A DNA stretch of 64,000 bases. Origin: Solen grandis. Taxonomy: Eukaryota; Mollusca; Bivalvia; Adapedonta; Solenidae. Position numbers and translations under genes: made by a program. The notes below the pieces were generated by a model. It was not told where the DNA came from, did not search any database, and saw only the letters and a list, made by a program, of their open reading frames with translations. The DNA lies in the NCBI GenBank assembly GCA_021229015.1, contig CM037784.1, forward strand, positions 67,611,013-67,675,012, in the 5' to 3' direction. Of the stretch, positions 34,026 to 45,300 are shown piece by piece. Positions within the stretch are counted from its first letter, which is position 1. Each line of letters opens with the position of its first letter.

Positions 34026-37000
34026 GTCGGATTGGTTTGTTACTTAACTTCTGGCATAATTCATGCAAAAACTAATGTCGGAGAATAATCTGAAATGATC
34101 ATTTTATGAAAGTGCATCAATATCTATGTTTATGTGTAATAGACTCTGATTTGATGGACCTTAGAGGTTTGAAATTGGTATTTAGAACGCACTAATTAGA
34201 ATATTATCGAATTGACAAACTTGTGAAAGTTTCGCCTACTCATGGAGTTGCTAAATGTAATGAGAGATCCCAAAACACCCTCCATCTTTGTCCCAATCTG
34301 TTACTCAATACAGAAACAAAGCATACATACTGTTGCAGAAATTTACAACGGCCTAACAATTCACCGCCGCACAGTCAAACTACACTTCTTTAGGGCGTGA
34401 AGCACTGGATCGCCTGTCGCACATATGAAAAGTGTACGTGTTAATGGAATAATGTATATGTTCCAGGGAATGTATAATCAGGGAGTCACGCTAGCCCTGA
34501 AAAATCAGGGATTTCGTGTAATTGCTGAACAAATTATTACGCATTAACCCTAAACGATGCAACGATGAGTTCACGTAATCCCCAGTTTTTGTACAGTTAT
34601 TAGGTATTATTTTCTTGATGATAATAAAAGCGTTCACTTTTCATTTTCTGTTCACAATACTGATATGTGTATATGTTCCATTTATGCTTTTGTGTTTAAA
34701 TATAAAAAAAAATCTTAACATAATATTTCTTCTTTTTATATTACTTTTAAAGTAAAATACAATTAGATAACTTTATTGTTAAAAGTCAACAGGGAATATG
34801 TGAAAATAGCCATTGATTTTCATGGAGTTAATGAAATCTCTAGTGAAATTAGAGATTTCATGAGTTTTATAAATTAAAAAGTGATTAATTGTAATCCGTA
34901 ATTATACAATAAATAACGTTAAATCCCTGATTACACATATAAGCTGTAACTTATACACTTCGATTGTACATGCATGTGCCTGTCACAGTGCAAAGGTATT
35001 TCAGATTATCCAATCAGTTTATATACATTTTAATGTATGTTTGATTATATATTTTTTTTTTATGATAATAGAAGCGTTAACTTTTCATTTTCTGTTCACA
35101 ATACTGATATGCGTACATGTTCCATTTATGGCTTTGTTTTTAAAATAAAACAAGAATATCTTTTAAAAGATATTCGGCGTAGCTAACACATTAAAACTAA
35201 ATAAAGTTGGATACGTTAGAAAATGTTTATAAATACCAAGATAAGGGTAGGTATTATGAAGGCAATATAACAAAACGGACTTAATTTACCAAACTCAAAA
35301 AAATAATCTACCAACTTCCGTTAATATTATGCACTTGCTGATGTTTTTAAAGAAAAGACAATTCGTTTGTAACCTAGCGAAACCGAAAGATCATAAATCG
35401 CCTATATCTGATTATTGTTTCCAGATCCGCACAATAAACTGCACAATTCCTCCGCAGTAGTTACCTCCCCTGAAGGGCGAGTAAAATTTTGTAAATTATG
35501 GGAAATTGTGATCTAAAAATAAACATACGCTTGCTTCTTATGTAGTTGTTTCAAATAATATTGCCAAAGTATCATTCATAAATTGACAAGTTTTAGCCTA
35601 CCAAAAGTTCCTTCCAGGGCATTTCTAAAACTATGAAGTATGAAGTGAAAGCTGTTTTTCAGCATTTGCATATGGAATGGATAACCTTAGAGTACGAAAA
35701 GGACAAACTGTATTGGTGGTTAAACATTTCTCTCCAAGTCAAACCTTTCTTAAGTTCTTCTTTTTTCTTTAAATCATGGTAGCACAGGAAATGAAGCAAG
35801 AAATTCAAGGACTTAAATAGGGCTAAGTTTAATTTAGGCTGACATCGTATTTTTCTTAGACGGGACAACACGAAGCCGTAATTTAAACCAACGCGCACCT
35901 GCTAGACTGACTAAAATGGCCGATAAAATGGCGGTTAAATGGCGGACATCACGTGAATAAAATGGCGGATAAATGGCGGTTTCTGCTATCACGTCACTTC
36001 CGATTGGATCCCGTCTCATCGTAGGTATCATGAGGCAAATCAGATACTAAGCGGGATAACATCTCCGCAGGAAGCGAATCTGAAACTGTCAAGTGACAAG
36101 ACCCAATAATTTTACTATATGTTCTATATAAGCATATATGCAAATGACAATTTCTGTAAGGGAAATTGACATCAAAACTTACCCTCATTAGATAGATCTA
36201 TTCAAGAGAATAATTCTGTACATTTTAAACATGGGGTCACCCGACTTACTTTTTGACCTATTTAAGCTTAAATAACATACGTATGAATTTAGTGCACCGT
36301 CGGCCATTTCACCACCAATTTTCTCAAAAATTCCCTCTCAGTAATGCTCAAATTTTAAGGTTGTGGTGCAATAAGGCCTTTAAATTGGGCATTTTATGAC
36401 TATTTTAACTGTGTTCTATAGAATTTGATCCTTTATTGCATGTCTTTCAGTCAAAAACTCACCTTAATTCAGCATTAAATAGGGTCACTATTTTCTGTGT
36501 AGGCACATCCGGATACAGGGTAACCAAGGGCAGGTATTTGTGGTCTTAGTCCAAGTTGAAATGTATGACTATAGATGTTCCTTCCCATGGGAAGGAACAA
36601 TAAGGAAGTGTTAATTTTCATTACTGTGTTACCTGTAAAATAAACCTGTTATATCAAGTAGAAAGATGTATACAACGGGTTGTTTTTTTTAATACGAAAC
36701 CTTACATAGGTTTGAATGATACTTTAGAAAAATATACTTGTCGTTGCTCTTCGGTTGACTTTTCATCCAGTCTTTTATGATCGTATCGCAGAGGTCCATC
36801 TCATTTCTAGGGTCACACTTGTTCCGCGCCTGCCTTTCTATACGGTCAATTTTCCTTTTATTATCTAGTTGGTATAACACGGTCATCCATGGGACTGTTG
36901 TCTGGCTGGTCAGTTTGGCGGACACAACTTTGGAGAGTACCGATACTGAGCATAATTATAAAAGTCCTGTCAATTTCACACATAAGGTTGATGTACCTAA

Positions 37001-39326
37001 GTGATATAAAAGAAAGCCCAAAGAATGACGCATGGACAAATGCGGAATTTGTGATGCCTCTAACACAATCATAAAATAAATAAAAGTATAAATATTGCCA
37101 TTTTTAAAATGTTAAAGTAAAATAAGAAATATATCCATGCAAATAATGATAACACGTTGCGGGTCTGAAGGTTGAGTTACTTGTACCAGGAAATTGAACG
37201 TTCAGTACTTACATGTATAAGGAAATCCGACAGGTATGAATTAAGTGGGTTTGAGCCTTTTGTTTCTCTTCCTGTAAATATGTGTCATTAAGTTTCGAAT
37301 CGACACTTTGAAAAGCATCATTTTATAATGCCAAGAGTTGAGAAAAATAACTTACATATTTAGTCCCCACAGGGATTTTTTATTCATAATATAAATTCAC
37401 TGAAAATTTCGTATAACCGGGGGAAATTAGTCATTGACTAGAGACATTCCTCTCTAACTTACCGTGTTTACCTGTAATTATAGTCAATAAACACGGCCCC
37501 CCCCCTCTCTCTCTCTTTTTTAGAGCTCGAATGTAAAATACCAAAATTTAATTATGACAACCCCCTTTCCCAATACATTCTAAGACACAAGAAAATTTAT
37601 ATAAGAAATCGTGAAAAAAAAAAAGAAAATTTTGATCGTTTTACACTTGCTTAGCTACAACGGACCAAAAGCGAAATAAAATGTAGGTCCTCAAGTTTTT
37701 TTACATGGGAATGATCAGCTGTCCCCCCACTGTAACGTGTCTGGCGGTTTTTTCTGATGCTCTCGGGGCGAATAACGGGGTTTTGGATGGTACAGAGTAA
37801 ATTCCCAAAGGGAGGTGGGCAATTTTTTTTGCTTGTTTTTTGCCCCCAAAACGTGCAGTTTTTGGGAAAAGTCTTACTTTGGGGGTTTAAGGTGAGAAGG
37901 GAACCACACTATCCTATACGAAAACAAAAATAAGGGTATTAGTCCTATTTTATTCCGTAAGTAAAATTAAATTTTTATTTAAAAACTTGCATCTTTTGTA
38001 AACGAACTTCATCTACTTTGGGCCGTTTTCCCTAAAGACTACGTCAAGATGAAACTTTTTAGTTTTGTATTTTATTTCTTTTTAAAACCCTTTTCTTACA
38101 TAATAATTATTATAAAAATTATTGGTTTTGTTCTAATAAATTGGGTTTTTTTGCCAACCTAACATTATTGTCCAAAAAAAACAATGTTTTTACCTCGTGT
38201 TTTGGGCGGTTCTTTATTTTCACGTTTCCTAAAAAACCAATATGAAGCAGATCTCCGTTTTGCATAAAAACATCGACTTACCCCGCCCCCGAAAACATAA
38301 TAACACAAAAAACTTTTTAACCTACATTGATTTAAGTAAGTACTTAAATCATATTCATTACATAGTGGATTATCTAATATTTGTTTCCCATTCATGTATT
38401 TTTTTCCTTTTAATATGAAAAATTTTGTTTATGTATTGCAATGGCCCCCAGGGGAAACACATACGTTTTTTATGATAGGCAAAGTTTTTCGGGAAAGTCA
38501 CGGAAATTATGTAAAAATTTTCCCCGGTATTATAGATTAACAACATCACTTTAAGCGAATTTTTAAAATGGAAAATGGTTTAATTCAAATGTAAAAGAGA
38601 TTTATCAGAAGAAAAAATTTGTGGCGGGCAGCTTGGATGGGGGAGCAAGGGTCTACCCATCATCAGGTTGGGGGGGCCCTTTTGGTATGCCCCATCCTGT
38701 AATCACGCGATCCTGGGAAAGGTTTCAAATGTATGGAAACACCAGTCAGGTGGCATGTGGTGACAAAAAAAGGGGAAACCCTGCGCTGAAGACACATTTG
38801 AAATTACCTAAAGCTCGCAAAAAGAACGTTTAATGGGTCAGTGTTTCCATGCAAACAATCCGTAAAAAGTTTGCACGAGAGTAAACATGTATACGCATTA
38901 CCTTACCCTGCCTCGGGGCCATTGGCAGGGGCATAATGAGTGGACCATGGACCATGTTTGTTGGGCAATTGGGGGGGATTGGCGACCCGTCCTCTTCACA
39001 GATGATATTAATCCCATCCCCAAATTGCATCGTTTGCTTTTTTGGCAATTTTAAAAAAAGCACATTCTATCCAAATTTTATTTCCAATGTTCATCTTTCA
39101 AATTCTAAGCAAAACGGACACTTGTCTATATCATTTTTAAAAAACACTAATTGAAAAAGTAAAAACCCAAATTTTTATAACAATATTGTAACTAAAACTA
39201 AAACAACTTACTTGATTTTTTCTTGGTGCTTTGGGAAGCCCTTTTTATGGTATAAAATTTTGCTAACTATATAAGACCCGATAATACAAATGTCGCTCTT
39301 TTTTTCTAATTCTCAACAAAAATTCT

Positions 39327-39357
<31 letters not shown>

Positions 39358-42300
39358 CGCAGAAAGGGGGGTCATAATCATATAATTCAAGGGATAAAGA
39401 AAACCCGATTGACCATGATACATACCCTCCCCTTAAAAAAGCCAAAAATCTCAGTCATTAATGTTGTTTTTTTTTCATTTATACAGCTATCTCCCGCGTA
39501 TTTCAAAGGGGGGGTGGGAATTTATGGGCAATCGGGGGTAGTTAAACTCTTGTAATATACATAGTGATATATGACCCACCTTCCGTGGGCCCAAACCCTG
39601 TGATTAGAACCAGTTCAAAGGTACCATACCGTATTCATACCCAAGGTCTGAGAGTTCTGACGTCACGCTGTTAAGCTGGTCCTACCTCACACATTGGAAC
39701 ACAGCAGCTGTAGGGTCAAATGTTTTCTGCTTGACCAACACACTAACCACAGTCTTTGTCGCCAGGTCGAACATGTGTCTTGCGGTCTCGATTGCCATTT
39801 CCGGTGTTGAATGTTCCGACATTACAATTTCTATAACGCTGAAATATATGATATCTTTTTAATTATATAAATGACGAATGCAGATCTAAAATTCTGAAAA
39901 CGTAAAGTGAGTAGGTACAACAAAATATAGCTTTATCAAGTTTAATTCTTTTAAGCTTTAAGAAATACACAGCATATTCCGTGTTTCATTCTATTTAGCT
40001 GAACACTATCCATACTTTAAATCTGTAGCTTTTTTTTGGTCTAGGTACTTTGCCATATTTTCTGATTTATAGAAATGTTATATACTTTTAAATGATATGT
40101 ACGTTCCTGGACGTGATGCAACTGACATATTTTATATGAAACAATTATCAACATAGTATGTAATTGTTTACGTTTATATTTTAAATTTTATGGAATTTAT
40201 CGCAAGCGACAAATTCATAAATTCAAAACATAAACTAATATATTTACTTTGTCACGTACGCCATAGATTTTTGCCTTTGACCTTGTATATGGGAACCGCC
40301 TCCTGTTTGATTAACAGTACATGTAATGTTTTAAGTATGGTTAAGAGTAAGAATCACTGGATACATTTTATAAGGTAACATGCAAAACACCATATAAACA
40401 GTCGCTGCAGCAACAGGCTCCTCCTATAATGACTGTCCTAAGATCACGTAGGCATCATACACTCATATCTTCTCCATATCAAAACCTCACTGATAATTTT
40501 ATGCACTATATTTGTCAAACTTTGAACTAAATACAAGCATTTCATTGGACAATTAAGTAGGACAAATTGTAAAACAGATTGATTACAATATGTTTTTTTC
40601 TATTATATTTTCGTGTCATAAGTTCAAGACATGGATATCTTTATATTGGTATCTTTACAAACACATACATGTACTTCTTTAAGACCTTTGGTAGTGTTTC
40701 TTAAGTTTTCTGGAACTCTTACGCGTTTAAGAAGTAAGATGTACAAGTTGTTCTACTTTCTTATGTTTGCTACAAGATGATATAGTTGGATCAGCACTTT
40801 TTTTACTGGGACCTCATTGGCCGAGAGGGTAAAGTCGCTGACGGATTTTCCTGCGAGGAAGTCTTCCAGCTGGCTTGCGGTAGGTCGGTGATACTACCCG
40901 GATGCCTCCGTGCATTCGGGGTCTTCCTCCACCTGTAATTATCTGGACGTCGCTATATGACTGAAATACTGTCGAAGCGAAGGTAAACTCAAATAGTCAA
41001 GTCTAATCAAGTCATTTTTTTACTACAGAAATATTCCTTTCCCCGATATCTTTTAAACGAATTTACGTAGCATCGAGAACATATAATAGGAGGTAAATGA
41101 TGTTATCATATTTATTTGAATATAAATATGCTAATAAGGAATATCTCTACTACGTATATCATCATTTTTCAGTGTTGGTATCATATTCACTTTCGTGTCT
41201 ATACAAGCCATGTGTGTATCTGTTTTGATAGTTCATAACAGTTAATTACTGTGGAAATACCAAATGCCACGTATTTTGATGCCATGTATATAATATTTAT
41301 GTCGTTACGAATACGCTTTTATGAGCCAGTTCTTCAATACTGAATTAAGGAGAATGTTAATGACATTAAGCACTGCTGAACAGTTTGAGTCTACTTTCAT
41401 AATGTACCTAAAATTTTAAATTATGTGAAACGTTCTGACCGAAACTCTCCCAATCTCAACAACGTAACAAACTCCACCTACTTGTATATGTCACGTGACG
41501 ATGGAAGGTGAACTGACACGGCCTTCTGTTTTTTTTTGTATTTAGCGTTGGCAACTTTCCATACATTTTCTTTCCCACGGAACAAGTGAAACGGCTGGCC
41601 CTTTCGAAATCTTAGAGCCTTCATCTGTTGAAATGAACCATTTCTAAGTCAACTGAAGTAATCATTACATTGAGAAAACTTTGTAATCCTATCAATTACA
41701 TTATGAAGAATTATAATGGCCTTGGAATGTGTCTTGTATGACTGATAGATATTAAAGATAGATGTTAAAGTTCTTAGTATAAATGAAAAAAATATGTAAG
41801 ATTATTCACAATATGATTTTAAGGGAAACGAAAATTCATAGCAATGTTGACAAGTGGACGTCTTTTTGAATTATTTATCATTTTCCCAAGGTCTTTATGA
41901 AGCCTGGTTGTTTCAAAGTATAGGAAATTATGAAATATTTTTAGTTTAGTAAGACAGAGATCGAGTGATCAGTTTATTCAAAATTTATAATAGTGCAACA
42001 TCAAAATTCGACTCGTGTATTATTTTATGTTAATAAAGCAAATTTTGGTTACAAGTTCTACCTAAAATGTATTGAATTCATCAAATATTTACATCCTTAA
42101 TAAGATTAAGATTATCATCCCATAAAATGACGATACAAGTTGGCAGATGGTGTTAACACTATTGATTTGCCTATTGTTTATAGTAATGCATTTTTGCAGT
42201 ATGTTACAAGATGTTTCATTTTCTTTTAGAATAGTATCAGAAAAAATATGTAGATAACCACTACTAGATGAGACCATATATGTTTATATTATATTTCATA

Positions 42301-45300
42301 ATGATTCAATTCCACGAGAAAGAAAATATAAAACACACTGACATATTGTAGATTAAAAAAGGTACATAATGTGCAAAATATCTCTGTAAAATAACAGCCA
42401 AACGCACTGAAAATGTTTACCAAATCACGCAGTTTAGTACATTTATATTGGATGAATGTCAAAATGCTATCAGTGTTTACATATAACATTGGCGAGTATT
42501 CCCGAAGACAGTCTTTAATCAGAATAATTTGAATTTGAAAAACCCTCGTCGAATCACAAATTGTTTATCTGCTACGTCATTAATTAATGCACTCGTGATT
42601 CGGTATCGGAGACTTACAGAATGTTTATGGATAATTGACGAGGATATGCGAAATATGCAGATCGGTTATTTTTGTAAAAAAGTGAATGTTTTTTCGTAAA
42701 ATATTCTTCTTATTTATAAAATTCAGTAACGTTGTCGTCAACGAGTACGTACAGATTGCAACTTGTAACAAATCTGCTTTTTTGTCCGAAGAATATACAC
42801 TGCTTTTAGAAGCATAATGGACCTTTAATTAATATCTCTTTATAATACTGTTGATGCAGTTATAGTTAAAAAACTTGGCGTATTTGTTCATTATGCCTTT
42901 GATGAAGGAAAAACAGAATATATAATATTAGATTTCACTGATTTTTATTATTTCAATAATGCACAACATTGCTCTAAATGTTGTGTAAATATATGTTGTA
43001 TCCTCATGGGCCTACAAGCCAAATGGATATTGAAATAAAACTTTATCACTTCCTAAAAGGGAAATAACATGAAATCGTACTAAGTAAGTCGTTTATGTTG
43101 AGAGCTTTATTTATTTTCGGGAGAAAGGCAAAGTTTTGAAAAAGAGGCATTTCTTTTATGACAATGGATGTTTATAATACCAGACTCTGCAGTGAAATCG
43201 GAAGGCATGCTTTTGCTTTATGGAATGTTACTTTTGGCAATGAATATGAATACCACCCGGTTTTCTAAAGAAGAAAAAAATACATGAATACAACGCACTT
43301 ATAAAAGTAACGAAATTGAAAGTGTTTGCACTGATATTTAACTACACCCACTTTGATCGATTAATAGACATAGAACAAACGGCACCAAATGCCAATATCA
43401 TCAAGGCTTTTAAAAGAGGTCAGAAAGTAAGTATTTGCAATGTCTTATATGGCAGTGAATAGCATAGATATGCGTTTTCTGGTCAAAAGAGATGCATGCC
43501 AGTAGTACCATGTTTCCTTAAGAGGTCGACCTCTATATCCTTCCCCGTAGGTTTCTGACAGTTGATGGTGATAAGTGAACTTGTAGATAGGATTTCCTTC
43601 ACTGGCTCGCCATCCTTTCCAGACACAGAGGGGAAGATCTCCAGTGGAACGGTCTTTGTCTGTAAGTAAACCAATCAACACTTTCTATAACCAGATGTGA
43701 GTAAACCAATCAACACTTTCTGTTACCGCATGTAAGTAAACCAATCAACACTTTCTGTTACGGAAGTATTTAATGTTTTAATAAGGTTCTACTAGAAATT
43801 ATCATGAATTAATAGGGTGTTTTATGTGAATTTATAAACGAACTTATAACAATAACGACACTGAAGGTGTTTGCACTGATATTTAACTTCAACCAAAGTG
43901 TCTTATGAATGAATTGACTCGTCCGGAATTCATTGTGGGACTACATTTCTTTTCGGCGCTGATGTCTTGTTGATTTTACCTTCTATCACTACATACTTTC
44001 AATTTAGCTATCTTTTTCTCTTGGTTAATTTAAATAATATATAATGATCTGTGTTTTTCTTTAATTTAAATCACACATGTTGACGGCGGAAATTATGTAA
44101 AAGGAAAATCGGCTATATAATATAAGTCACAAGTTATAGTCCAGATTGCACAAGAAAAAACTACCGAGGTGATGCTTGCTCGCTAAAATGTGCTCACCGT
44201 GACCCGGATCTCCGTCCGTTTGTTGTAGGTCTCCCTCGGCATGACAGTTTGACGTGTCTATCGTAAGCCAGGTACTGGCTGACCCCGGCTGATCCACAAA
44301 GATCGTCTCCCCACGGGGTCGTACAACCACCGTCACCTTCACGCTTCTGAGGCTTGCCAGCTCCAGACAAGAGAGGTCCACCTTCTGTTAGGTCATATAG
44401 ATGTAGGTCTACGTATTTTTCGGCTTATTTAATGTTGTTACACGTGTATACAGATGAGTCATGCATGTGTAGTTAAACAATCCTATCAAATTAGTTGTTA
44501 CGTGGAATAGATTAAGGAAGTAACCAACCAATGAAGAATGAAGTGAAACGTAAGTGTAAATTGTTTTAAAGACGGTGTATTTTTTTCTTCATTTCAATTC
44601 CATTACTTCTTAAAAGAACCTGACAATAATAAACTAACTATAGATTGGGATAATTGACATAGCCTGGAAGTACTGATCCAAAAGTCGGGTGCTTAATACC
44701 AACTTGAAGTTCTTCCAAAGCATTCTCAGTCGATAAGACTCGAGATCGGCGGAATTTGTCGAGGACTGTAAAATATTTTCCTAATACAGAGTTAAAGTTA
44801 TTCATCCACCATTAAATTATATTCATGGTCCTTCATTTGGTTAGATGGACTTCAGTGCATATGCAAGCACCCCATGACTTGGAGCTATAGACAATATTGA
44901 CATGTATTAAATCTCATACCTCTGTCGTGACAGATTTTTCGTTGGCATTGCGGTTGCAATGCGTTATCCACCCGTCAACCCCGTTCACGGAATACTTAAA
45001 CACGACCTCATCCCCGCTGTCGGGTGATGTAGCGTGTGGTATATGGACTCTGATAGGAACCTGGAGATTTTTACATATAAACATATAAACACCAAAATAT
45101 TTCAAATGACTTTAAAACACCCCACCTTTGAAACATTTCAAATAGTTTATTCCGTATTTTTGTAACGATTCTAGGTCACATGTGTATTTTCAAAAGTAAC
45201 GGGATATTATTCATGCAAAACATGGTGTAAAGCACTCGCCGCCGACACGAGCTCCGCTCATAATCCGCTTTGGTCACGTAGGCACCATACACAATATGTT

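Noticed and set aside
38621..39063. Open frames on both strands reading as proline/glycine-rich proteins
   Set aside because: They lie in noisy consensus with G and C runs. Only a short UPA-like reading on the minus strand may be meaningful, and it is mentioned with the block.
43666..43763. CRISPR-like array (short repeats at a fixed 35-bp spacing)
   Set aside because: Repeats and 'spacers' are all part of the same tandem unit, there are only three copies, and the context is a eukaryotic intron.
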